From Paulinella micropora (Eukaryota > Cercozoa > Imbricatea > Euglyphida), in NCBI GenBank assembly GCA_009731375.1, contig BJOX01000034.1:841176-905175 (forward strand): a stretch of DNA of 64,000 bases. The letters run 5' to 3'. This document shows, piece after piece, positions 52,778 through 61,505 of this stretch; the first letter of the stretch is position 1; every line of letters begins with the position of its first letter. A model generated the notes under the pieces. It was not told the DNA's origin. It did not search any database and saw only the letters and a list, made by a program, of their open reading frames with translations. Both the position numbers and the translations under genes were made by a program.

Positions 52778-54130
52778 TTATTGGTCTTCTACAAAGTTAG
52801 CGATAATATTGACATTTCCTCCTCCACCAGCAGAGACAGACTTCTGCGTAAAAGTTAATACATCACTCGGCGATAGGTATATATCATAACTTCTAAGACT
52901 GATTTGTTGAGTTGAAGCACTATTTACATATAGTTTAAAATTTGTTGTTCCGTTTGCGATAGCACTTGCCTTTGTGTCAGTATCTACAATTGAATACTTA
53001 GAATCAACCTGCAAAACCTGCTCCAGTTAGTGTTCCATTTAATACCATTCTGACAACATTCGACTTAGTATCTTCATTTGTAATACTTATCAAAGTTGGA
53101 TAAACATTTGAATAATTTGTCAAATTAGCACCGCCCGCATCAAATACCGCTTTGTTTCTTATACTAATAATAGGACTTTCAGTGGTGTTTGATGCTTTAC
53201 TTCCTTCCACTTCGATGGTTATGCTGGTATTAATAGTATTCGTTCCCTCAATGAATAAACTGGCACTCGCTGTTTTAAGAGTTTGTATTCCAGTCGCTGC
53301 ATCATTTCTCATTACTGCTGTAAAAGGTAATGTTGTATTTCGCAGGCTTACACCAGTATTAGCATTCGCATAGTCAATCATATGAACTAATTGAAATAAT
53401 CCTGTTATGGGATTTTCAATATAAAACTTAATAGCACCAAACACAAGATACTGAAATTGAATTTGAAATACATTTCCTCTGCTCCAGTCTAAGTCAGGCA
53501 TAGCATAATTTCCATCGCAAGGGTCGTCCCAGTCTACTTGGTCAATATAATTTGCGACACCTCCTTTAATATGTGCAATATTCATTCCTGCTTGATTTTT
53601 GTAAAAATAAAATCCATCAACGAGATCATTTCCTATTCCAATATATGAATAGTAATCTTTTGTATCATCCGTTGTCCATATAGCAGTAAAGCGGGCTAGG
53701 ACACCCATTCCAGTTCTATATTTTATTCTCCTTTTACTTACCAGTCTAGCATCTGCCGTAGCATCAGCAGTTGTTTTCAATTCAGCCATATTATTCAAAA
53801 ATGACACAGATGATTTTGTTTCTGTTTTTGTCCATATCTTAGTATTAATGGTATATGGAACGATTTCTTGTAAAACTGGTGTTAATTGACCTACTACTGC
53901 TTCGCCAAAAGCGGTTTTTGAATGATTTGTTTCAATATTACCATCATATCCAACACTGACATTTATAAATTCTCCGTCTGGATTTTGTGCGATTAAGTTT
54001 CTCTGATGAGTNNNNNNNNNNCAAATGCTGTTTTTTCAACATTAGTCTCAAGATAACCATCATGCCCGACTTTGACATTTACAAAATCTCCTTTAGGATT
54101 TTGTGCGATTAAATTTCTCTGGTGGGACAT
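52778..54130 (-). pseudogene. Virion-surface/fibre-like protein of the PLV, with frameshift and gap
   Basis: Minus strand from ATG 54130 (MSHQRNLIAQNP) to the stop at 52778. The 10-N gap at 54012-54021 separates two near-duplicate N-terminal segments (the second is HQRNLIAQNPDGEF), so the join may be a collapsed repeat or a mixed haplotype. The body (GIGNDLVDGFYFYK, GNVFQIQFQYLVFGAIKFYI, LFQLVHMIDYANANT, TLKTASASLFIEG) and the C-terminus (SPSDVLTFTQKSV, NVNIIANFVEDQ) resemble a family of beta-rich surface proteins I recall from marine phages and giant viruses. A one-base shift near 53010 splits the last 78 residues. A role in host attachment is inferred. It lies just downstream of the capsid gene on the same strand. 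Confidence 0.65.
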
Positions 54131-54179
54131 CTCTATATATAAACAAAAAAATTAACTATCAAAAATTAATAATTACCTC

Positions 54180-55682
54180 TTAACTAATAGTAATCATATT
54201 AGCCTTAACCTGAACCTCCCGCTGAGTGATTGCCACTGTGTAGTGGTTGTAGGCGGCATTCACGGTGGTCGCAATAAACTCCCATCGTCGCTCAGTATCA
54301 AGACTTAAACCGCTGATTTCATTTTGGTCTTTGCTCCATAGCGGGCGGGTATTATCCCAAGCATCAACCCAGAACCAATTGTATTTATACACATCTTTAT
54401 TCAACAAGGCTGAACCCTCAACCTTTGGCTTCAAATACATATAGTCTTCTTCGCTCGCAGTGTCAACGTTGAATTCTTGCTGGCGGGAACCATCCAGAGT
54501 AGTGTAAAAATTGACAACCTTAGCAGCGGCACGATTATCGTTGTCATAGGCTGTGTTCTTTCTTTCTTCTGTGTTAAAAACAGAGTGATAAATCTTCTTC
54601 AAACGGCGACCGTGGCCTCTGTCAAATCGCATAATAATGTTTTGGCTTGTGCTTGCTTGTGTAGTATTTTTGTAAACATAGGGATAATCAATATTGAAAC
54701 TCATACCTTCGGGNNNNNNNNNNGTCGGGGCCAGCAATCTTCTGCTGGATTGATTGAATAACATCGGGTTTCGTTTCAACCGCAAGAAACAAGGCAAGAT
54801 TGGTGACATCAGCAGATACAGCCGTAGGCATGGTAGCATTTAGTGCGGCAAGATAAGCAGTGCTAATACAAGTAGCCGCACCATTAGTTACCGTATAACC
54901 GGTTTTGTCAGTAGCACCCCACACAATCCGCATAGTCAAAATTTCTGGAACCATAATAGTCTTATCAAGTGCAAAAATAGTGTTAATAATCATACCCAAA
55001 GGAATTTTAACATTAATGGCCAAAGCGGCATTCGCCCCACTTCCCACAAGATACTTCGCCTCGTTGTAATTAACATTTACGGCGGATAGTGCTCCAACTC
55101 CAGTCGTTAGAGCAGCATCATCATGACGACGAGCAGAAATCACGGGCTCACGCAATAGATTCTGAGTAGAGGCGGCAACATCGTTAGCACCATCAGCGGC
55201 CGCACGAAAGGCTGTTCTAGTTGCTTCAACAGCACTAATGTTAATCAAGCCGTTAGCATTACACTTTTGAAGCATACAGCCATAACCACTAGCATCACCG
55301 TGGTTAGGAAGGTCTAGGAAATCCTTCAAACTCATTTCTGGTTTCCACAGCATCTTAGTTACCATTCTGAGATGGTTAAGGTCGCACAGATAAACACCGC
55401 TACGGGTCTGAAGTTGTATCTGGCTAATTTGTGAAAGGCAGTCCATAAAAATTCTAGAATAAACATTAGCACCAGCCGCTCTCATAGTATAAGTAAAACT
55501 CAAATAAGACCGAGCGAGATTAAAAGGTCTGCTAATAAGGTCAAAACTTCGTTCTTGTCCACCAGCAGTGGTGACTTCAAATGTTCCAGAACCTTACGAG
55601 GGGCAAGCTTATTCAAACGATAAGAAGCACTGATATAATCAGTCTTACTGAAATCTAATTCTCCGCCGTGTTGAGTTGGCAT
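54180..55682 (-). pseudogene. mcp: Double-jelly-roll major capsid protein of the PLV, with frameshift and gap
   Basis: Minus strand from ATG 55682 (MPTQHGGELDFSKTDY) to the stop at 54180, about 500 residues. A one-base shift near 55555 breaks the N-terminal part, and a 10-N gap (54714-54723) interrupts it near residue 320. The second half carries the arrangement I associate with PLV capsids: LKKIYHSVFNTEE, NTAYDNDN, LDGSRQQEFNVDTASEEDYM, then KYNWFWVDAWD. Double-jelly-roll capsid proteins form the pseudo-hexameric capsomers of PLVs, virophages and Polintons. An earlier in-frame ATG at 55727 is less likely because it lies inside the palindrome preceding the gene. The gene sits between the fibre-like and penton genes, a common virion-gene cluster. 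Confidence 0.85.
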
Positions 55683-55693
55683 TTTTTGTTTTT

Positions 55694-55754
55694 GATATTT
55701 TAGAATTTCACTTCTATCTGTCTTCAACAGATTTCTCGTATATTCTAAAGCATC
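55694..55754. promoter_or_regulatory. PLV palindrome (GATATTTTAGAAT ... ATTCTAAAGCATC), copy 2, before the capsid gene
   Basis: Same outer arms as copies 1, 3 and 4, ending 12 bp before the capsid start codon (minus strand). The core has its own short stem (TCTGT...ACAGA). Confidence 0.7.
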
Positions 55755-55838
55755 TATTTTATTTTTTTTTAAAAATAAATAATTGATATTAACTTAATTA
55801 CAATCGATGTGCACGAGAATGAGAATGAAAGTGCGGAT

Positions 55839-56492
55839 TTATGAATATCTGACCTTTAACAAATTGAAAAATGATGTAAATAAATTAAAATAATTAGTCT
55901 CTCTGTAAATAAACAATGTCATAACGATACCCAAACCATTAAGATTTATAGCCTGATCGTTTTCGTCTGTAAGATAAAACCTATATACATTATTTGAACT
56001 AGTTGATAATTTCTTACCATACTCAGACCCACTTCCGTCGTATATAATGGATCCAAATGGAATTTCATTCGCCGTGTATATTTCTTGTAGCACGTGATTA
56101 TCTCCTTCTCCCACTAAGTCTGATTGAAGGTATAAAGTCTTTTCGCCAGTTAGAATAATTACGTTTGGTGATTTAACAAAATTACTAGCAAAGAAATATG
56201 TTGAATTTCTATCAAACCCCATAACCTCGTGAATACGGGTATCATCATCAAATATAAACCGCGGTTGAATTCCCTTATTCTCTGACACACTGAATGTTAA
56301 TTTACCATCCTCTGGGTCTATGTTGGTATTATTACTGGATACAACATAAGTATAATTATTTGGGCTGTCTGCGGTTAGCACCTCCGACAACTTATTTTTT
56401 AGATTGTTCATTGTGTAGTTTCCCTCAGGTATCGTAATTAAAGCCTCATACCCGTCTTCGCTAAGAGTAAACGTATTATATGGTGAAGCCAC
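55839..56492 (-). CDS. Penton (minor capsid, single jelly-roll) protein of the PLV
   Basis: Intact, 217 residues, start ATG 56492. The N-terminus TIPEGNYTMNNLKNKLSEVL, the middle IHEVMGFDRNS and SPNVIILTGEKTLYLQSDLV, and the C-terminus YRFYLTDENDQAINLNGLG followed by LFIYRE follow the layout of PLV/virophage penton proteins (IP-x-G-x-Y...L, GF, SPN-x-[IV]-x-L, LYL-x-SDL, LTDE-x-x-x-I-x-LNG). Pentons close the five-fold vertices of the capsid. It is directly upstream of the capsid and fibre-like genes on the same strand. A sequence related to the post-polB hairpin loop lies just after its stop (55812-55833), and a half palindrome (TTTTAGAATAGCGC) lies about 130 bp before its start. Confidence 0.8.
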   Translation of the reverse strand: MASPYNTFTLSEDGYEALITIPEGNYTMNNLKNKLSEVLTADSPNNYTYVVSSNNTNIDPEDGKLTFSVSENKGIQPRFIFDDDTRIHEVMGFDRNSTYFFASNFVKSPNVIILTGEKTLYLQSDLVGEGDNHVLQEIYTANEIPFGSIIYDGSGSEYGKKLSTSSNNVYRFYLTDENDQAINLNGLGIVMTLFIYRETNYFNLFTSFFNLLKVRYS

Positions 56493-56499
56493 AGAGTAC

Positions 56500-56870
56500 T
56501 ATGACTTCGGCACATAGATATGAAGAATTTTACAATGTGTGGGATTGTCCAGTTATCCTATTTTTGCTGTTGATATAGTAAATACCCGAACTTCTTCCTC
56601 CCTTATAGTCCATGATATAGATATTTTAGAATAGCGCTTTCGTTATGACAATGGATTCGCCCAATTGTCAGATATACACTTTTCCCCAATTTTTCATGTT
56701 CCGGACCGGTTTTTCTAACAGTTGGGAAACATGATAAGACATCGCAGAGAAGCTAGGAAATCATTTTAGAATGATATTAAAACATATTTTTATTAATTTT
56801 ACTTCACTTTGACTTCAATTTTTTTCATGGATCGGTCCGGGTGCGGAAAACTATGAAAATACTGATTTTT
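56500..56870. other. Non-coding PLV spacer with half palindrome
   Basis: Contains GATATTTTAGAATAGCGC (56619-56636) and an adjoining imperfect hairpin TGACAATGG...CCAATTGTCA (56647-56670) whose arms recall the post-polB hairpin. No reading frame of note. Confidence 0.5.
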
Positions 56871-56879
56871 TGAAGTCAT

Positions 56880-57545
56880 TTAGTGTCAAATGTGCTGCAT
56901 TTCAACTGAAACACACGCAAAACAGTGCAGCATTTATTATTCTAACTGTTTTACGCAATAATTACTAATATTTGAGGACTTACTAAGATGAGTTCTGACA
57001 TAAACAAAANNNNNNNNNNGCTTACTAGTAAGATGAGTTCTGACATAAACAAAAAAAAGTACGGAAAAGTATAAAAACGCTGATTTTAAAATTCAAGTCA
57101 TTTGGTGTCAAATGTGCTGCATTTCAACTGAAACACACGCAAACAGTGCAGCATTTATTACTCTTACTGTTTTACGCAATAATTACTCATATTTGAGGAC
57201 TTCCTAAGATGAGTTCTGACATAGACAAAAAAAGGTAAGGAAAAGTATAAAAACGCTGATTTTTTCAAGTCATTTGGTGTCAAATGTGCTGAATTTCAAC
57301 TGAAACACACGCAAACAGTGCAGCATTTATTACTCTTACTGTTTTACCCAATAATTACTCATATTTGAGGACTTCCTAAGATGAGTTCTGACATAAACAA
57401 AGACTCACAACACACGGCTGTGAATGACACTAAGACATGGCGCTCTCTGACCCAAGTCCGAAACAGCATCAAACATTCGGTGTCAAATGTGCTGAATTGC
57501 AACTGAAACACACGCAAACAGTGCAGCATTTATATATTAGTAATA
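56880..57545. repeat. Tandem array of about four 172-222-bp units in the PLV
   Basis: Units share GTCAAATGTGCTG, CAACTGAAACACACGCAAA, CAGTGCAGCATTTAT and AAGATGAGTTCTGACATA. The GTCAAATG anchor is at 56885, 57107, 57279 and 57482, so the central period is 172 bp; the first interval includes the 10-N gap 57010-57019. Non-coding. It lies between the penton and integrase genes. Confidence 0.85.
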
Positions 57546-58187
57546 AAATCAAATAAAAAACATGTTTTTATTTATCGGAACCTCTTTAGACTTGATTTTT
57601 TTACGCAGGTCGGAACCGGTATTTTGTACGAAAAATCATATATTTCTATCATTTTTCCATGTTCAAGTCAGCACTTCTCACTCAAAGCCTAGCAAATAAA
57701 CTGTATCTATCATTTGCGCTGCTTTTACATTTAAATCTATGCAAAAATCAGTAAATTAAAAAACTTAAATTAAACACTAAGAAAATCTACTGACATGCGG
57801 GTGGAAGGGGTGGGGGGGGGCGGAGGTGGCTACGTGATTTGTAGAGGAAGAGAGGGGAGAGAGAGGAGAGAGACAAGAGAAAGAGAGAGAGAAAAAAGAG
57901 AAAAGAAAAGAAAGAGAAAAAAAGGAACGAGAAAGTAGATAAATACACATTTTACTAGGTCGTTTTTTCGTATCCTCAAAACGACCTTCGTAAAATGTAT
58001 CGTCCTTCCTGTTGATAGGTTAAACAATCAATACTAAGCAACAAACAGCAAAATAAAAAAGCAGAATTTTTGATAAATACAAGAAAGCAGAATAAATAAA
58101 TTCGTTTTCCTCTACTTTAAAAAAAAAAGGATTAGCGAACAACTTCTCTATTCCTTTTAAAGAATAGCGAAAAATATATTTATGTAA
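57546..58187. other. Non-coding PLV spacer
   Basis: AT-rich, with a G-rich patch (57798-57830) and a GA/AAAG tract (57845-57935). No supported gene. Confidence 0.5.
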
Positions 58188-58325
58188 ATGGGAGACTATA
58201 TAAGACCTAATTCTAAACAACTATACAAGCAAATCAACAGAGATAAAATAAACAAGAAAGCAAAAGAAAAAATAAAATGTGAATGTGGAGCAGAAGTATC
58301 AAGAGCGAATTTATCAAGACATTAA
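58188..58325 (+). pseudogene. Short zinc-finger frame (CECG...RH), probably truncated
   Basis: Forty-five codons from ATG 58188 to TAA 58323. A basic N-terminus (KQLYKQINRDKINKKAKEK) leads into CECGAEVSRANLSRH. Directly after the TAA the same frame reads KTHQYQNQ, which would supply the second histidine of an H-x4-H pair, so the stop looks like a nonsense change in a small CxCG-H-H finger protein. The same finger type is in the 46204-46832 gene and at the end of the GIY-YIG protein. The gene was probably always small. Confidence 0.5.
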
Positions 58326-58536
58326 AAAACACACCAATATCAAAATCAATAAATTTTACTACTATAGGTACCACTATAGCACACTTATCTATTTTTTTAT
58401 TTTATAAAATATTTCACAATTTTTTTTTTATAAAAGTTGTCCAAAACTGCGAAATCAAAAAGTATGATTTTTTGTTTTCGTATCCTCTCAGAAAAAACCA
58501 TGTGATAACATTTTTAGCCGTCTATAGTGCCACCAA

Positions 58537-59538
58537 TTACAGGTCCATTATTACTTTTGCATTTCTATTTCTTTTACTTGTTCTGATGTTTTTTGGTTCT
58601 ATTTCTTCTCTCTTTAGCAATTCTTTTGTTTTCTTCTCTTTTATAACTTCTTTAGTTTGCTCTTTCATATCTTTTTCTTCTTCAATTGGTTTAGTAAAAT
58701 CAGTTTTCAATAAATCCCTCGGGCTTACTAACTCGTCATTATTTAGTATGATTTTAAATCCGGAACGACCTTTAACTTTATAAATAATTTTGCTGAAACT
58801 CTTTCCTCCTTTCGCAAACATTAGCCTTTTATTTTCCTTACGAACTCTATCTCCGATATTGAATTCATTAATAAGGTTATCTCTAGTTATGACTTGCTTG
58901 TTTTTATCTCTTCTAGCAAAGACGTCCACAGGTCTGGCTTGAATTCCTCTATGAACTTTATGATTATAAGCATTAACTAAGTCTTGAATATAACTTACCC
59001 AATCAAAATTTCTATTAGTTTCAAATAATAAATCCAACCACCTTCTAATACTCCTTATAACTCTATCAACAACCGCTAAGGCTCTGTGGTCCCCTACTTC
59101 AACCACATCGTGCTTAATACCATTTTGAATAAAATAATCACGAGTAGCACCTTTATATTCTCCTCCGCTGTCGGTTGTAATTGATTTAGGTTTATAAGGT
59201 ATAGATTTTAAAGCATAATAAACTTCTTTCGCTGTTTTATTTTTTAATGGAATGATTATTAAATATCTTGAATGACAATCAATCCAAACAAGCATCCAAG
59301 CATAGCCTTTATTCCCCTTTTTGTCCTTTATTTTACTCATGTCCGCCAAATCTAGGAACACTTGGTCTAAAGGTTTGTCCGCCCATATCGTGTTCCATAT
59401 TTTCGGGTTCTTTTTCTGGTGGTGTATTTCAAGGGCTTCTTCTTCTTTTGTTTTAACTATTTCTCCCGTAGGTGTGTCTCCGAGACTATTACGATTTTGA
59501 TTATTAATAATTGTATGTTCATGGTCTAAATCAGACAT
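58537..59538 (-). CDS. Retroviral-type (rve) integrase of the PLV
   Basis: Intact, 333 residues, ATG 59538. The core begins near residue 55 (VFLDLADMSK; first acidic residue D63 or D66) and continues through WIDCHSRYLIIIPLKNKTA, TTDSGGEYKG (D123) and DHRALAVVDRVIRSIRRWL. At the position of the usual catalytic glutamate, 35 residues after D123, there is D158. Downstream are NAYNHKVHRGIQARPVDVF and an SH3-like module (FNIGDRVRKENKRL, VSPRDLL), then a lysine/glutamate-rich tail. There is no obvious N-terminal HHCC finger. Such enzymes insert Polintons and virophages into host chromosomes. It faces away from the GIY-YIG gene, with 68 bp between their starts. Confidence 0.88.
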   Translation of the reverse strand: MSDLDHEHTIINNQNRNSLGDTPTGEIVKTKEEEALEIHHQKKNPKIWNTIWADKPLDQVFLDLADMSKIKDKKGNKGYAWMLVWIDCHSRYLIIIPLKNKTAKEVYYALKSIPYKPKSITTDSGGEYKGATRDYFIQNGIKHDVVEVGDHRALAVVDRVIRSIRRWLDLLFETNRNFDWVSYIQDLVNAYNHKVHRGIQARPVDVFARRDKNKQVITRDNLINEFNIGDRVRKENKRLMFAKGGKSFSKIIYKVKGRSGFKIILNNDELVSPRDLLKTDFTKPIEEEKDMKEQTKEVIKEKKTKELLKREEIEPKNIRTSKRNRNAKVIMDL

Positions 59539-59606
59539 ATTATATAAATATTAATTAAAAGAATATTCATTTTAAATAAATAGATATCATAAGACATAAG
59601 TGGACA

Positions 59607-60197
59607 ATGACAGACTACAAGCAAGGAAAGATTTATGCTATTCGCTCACACCAGACTGATGAAATTTATATCGGCTCAACAACAACAGCATTACATAAAA
59701 GAATGTTTCAACATAGAAGTTATTACAAAAGAAAAATAGAAGGAAGAGGTGATGTGTATTATTCTTCTTACGAAATTTTAAAATATCAAGATGCTTATAT
59801 TGAACTTATTGAGTTGTATCCATGTGATAACAAAATGGAATTACGAAAGAGAGAAGGAGAAGTAATAAGAGCAACTAAAAATTGTGTAAATAAACAAATA
59901 GCAGGAAGAACTTTGAATGGGTGGTTAGTAGATAATAAAGAAAGAAATGCTCAAAGAAAAAAAGAATATAAGAAAGAAAATGAAACTAAATTCAAAGCAC
60001 TACAAAAAATATATTGTCAAGAAAATAAAGAAAAACTTTCTATTCAGAAAAAGGAATATGCGAAAAGAGCCAACATTATTATTGAATGTGGGTGTGGTTC
60101 AAAATATCGTAAATGGAATTCATCACAACACATTAAATCAAGAATACATCAAAATTTTATTAATGATTTGACAGGCTTACACGCATTCGGATTTTAA
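59607..60197 (+). CDS. GIY-YIG endonuclease with C-terminal CxCG zinc finger
   Basis: Intact, 196 residues. The nuclease domain occupies about residues 6-100: KIYAI (8-12), YIGSTT (21-26), an arginine helix (LHKRMFQHR), a catalytic-type glutamate in LRKREGEVIR (E83) and CVNKQIAGRT. A basic coiled linker with repeated KE-x-x-K segments follows. The C-terminus carries a finger, CGCGSKYRKWNSSQHIKSR then IH (C-x-C...H-x5-H), the same kind as in two other PLV loci. Stand-alone GIY-YIG enzymes are common in giant viruses, PLVs and virophages, where they act as homing-type or repair nucleases; here the finger may target DNA. The 3' end overlaps the convergent gene by 4 nt. Confidence 0.88.
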   Translation: MTDYKQGKIYAIRSHQTDEIYIGSTTTALHKRMFQHRSYYKRKIEGRGDVYYSSYEILKYQDAYIELIELYPCDNKMELRKREGEVIRATKNCVNKQIAGRTLNGWLVDNKERNAQRKKEYKKENETKFKALQKIYCQENKEKLSIQKKEYAKRANIIIECGCGSKYRKWNSSQHIKSRIHQNFINDLTGLHAFGF

Positions 60198-60715
60198 AAT
60201 TTCAAAAACATCCTAGATATTTCTTCATTATTTTTTTCTTTTTTAGATTGTTGTGGTCCAGCAAAAACATTTACACTCACACTACTTGACTTCTTACCTT
60301 TGCCTTTCTTTGGCTTCGGTTCTTCTTCTTCACTACTCTCACTTTCACTTTCTTCACTCTCAGGCTCAGGCTTCTTACTCTTCTTCTTTTCTCTCTTAGT
60401 TTCCGCTTTCTTTCTTCTTATCTTCATTTTTGCCATCTTTTCAGCAATGATATCAGTAAAATCACATTCACTTTCACTATCACTGCTTTGCTCGGGTGTG
60501 TCATCTTGGTCTTTTTCATTAACAATATCGCTCGCCACATTCTTATTTTCTATCTCTGCTATTTTTTGTTCCATATCTTCGTCTTCACTTTTAACCGCAT
60601 TTCGGTATTGTTCCAAAACCTTTTTGGCATGTTCCATTTTTCGTTGTTTCGCTTTTGCTTTTATTCCTTCAACAGCACTCCCCCAGTTCTTACGACTTGC
60701 TTCGGGAGACGGCAT
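60194..60715 (-). CDS. Highly charged PLV protein (acidic/basic, Ser-rich), function unknown
   Basis: Intact, 173 residues, ATG 60715. Residues 1-50 are basic and helical (SRKNWGSAVEGIKAKAKQRK); a Ser/Asp/Glu stretch (SSDSESECDF) follows, then FTDIIAEKMAKMKIRRKKAE, a long KKSKKPEPESEESES-type block, and a C-terminus with NVFAGPQQSKK. No known domain was recognised. The mixed-charge low-complexity make-up suggests a DNA-condensing or scaffold-type virion protein, but this is inference. The start codon touches the PLV palindrome at 60715-60760, the same arrangement as at the capsid and tail-fibre genes, which supports a shared regulation. Confidence 0.7.
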   Translation of the reverse strand: MPSPEASRKNWGSAVEGIKAKAKQRKMEHAKKVLEQYRNAVKSEDEDMEQKIAEIENKNVASDIVNEKDQDDTPEQSSDSESECDFTDIIAEKMAKMKIRRKKAETKREKKKSKKPEPESEESESESSEEEEPKPKKGKGKKSSSVSVNVFAGPQQSKKEKNNEEISRMFLKF

Positions 60716-60760
60716 TTTAGAATCTCACTTCGTGCTTCGCACTCTCGCTTATTCTAAAAA
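60715..60760. promoter_or_regulatory. PLV palindrome (TTTTAGAAT ... ATTCTAAAA), copy 3
   Basis: Perfect 9-bp arms. On the minus strand the core reads AAGCGAGAGTGCGAAGCACG, shared with copy 4. It directly abuts the start of the charged-protein gene. Confidence 0.75.
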
Positions 60761-60796
60761 TATTCTATACTAAGATTAATATATTTTAGTATTTTT

Positions 60797-61345
60797 NNNN
60801 NNNNNNNNNNNNNNNNNNNNNNNNNNNNNNNNNNNNNNNNNNNNNNNNNNNNNNNNNNNNNNNNNNNNNNNNNNNNNNNNNNNNNNNNNNNNNNNNNNNN
60901 NNNNNNNNNNNNNNNNNNNNNNNNNNNNNNNNNNNNNNNNNNNNNNNNNNNNNNNNNNNNNNNNNNNNNNNNNNNNNNNNNNNNNNNNNNNNNNNNNNNN
61001 NNNNNNNNNNNNNNNNNNNNNNNNNNNNNNNNNNNNNNNNNNNNNNNNNNNNNNNNNNNNNNNNNNNNNNNNNNNNNNNNNNNNNNNNNNNNNNNNNNNN
61101 NNNNNNNNNNNNNNNNNNNNNNNNNNNNNNNNNNNNNNNNNNNNNNNNNNNNNNNNNNNNNNNNNNNNNNNNNNNNNNNNNNNNNNNNNNNNNNNNNNNN
61201 NNNNNNNNNNNNNNNNNNNNNNNNNNNNNNNNNNNNNNNNNNNNNNNNNNNNNNNNNNNNNNNNNNNNNNNNNNNNNNNNNNNNNNNNNNNNNNNNNNNN
61301 NNNNNNNNNNNNNNNNNNNNNNNNNNNNNNNNNNNNNNNNNNNNN
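60797..61345. other. Assembly gap (549 N)
   Basis: Unknown sequence inside the PLV, between the charged protein and tail-fibre genes. Any frame drawn across it is meaningless. A small gene or part of one could be hidden. Confidence 1.
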
Positions 61346-61427
61346 TTAATTATATAATTGATATTTTGTTCTGACTTCGTCATCACAAAACATCGTTTCC
61401 AATTAATTTTTTCTTCAAATTTTTTCC

Positions 61428-61504
61428 GATGTTTTAGAATATAGATTCAACAAGTTGAATCCATAGCGAGAGTGCGTCAGCACGAAGCGCAATTCTAAAA
61501 TATC
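61428..61504. promoter_or_regulatory. PLV palindrome (GATGTTTTAGAAT ... ATTCTAAAATATC), copy 4
   Basis: Outer arms as in the other copies. The core holds a second perfect inverted repeat, GATTCAAC-AA-GTTGAATC (61444-61461), and GCGAGAGTGCG...CACGAAG, shared with copy 3. It ends one base before the tail-fibre start codon at 61506. Confidence 0.75.
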
Positions 61505-61505
61505 T

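Noticed and set aside
58283-58783. 166-codon hydrophobic plus-strand frame
   Set aside because: It overlaps the 3' part of the integrase gene in antisense, and its hydrophobicity reflects the Lys/Glu-rich sense strand.
60754-61386. 210-codon minus-strand frame
   Set aside because: Almost entirely N bases.
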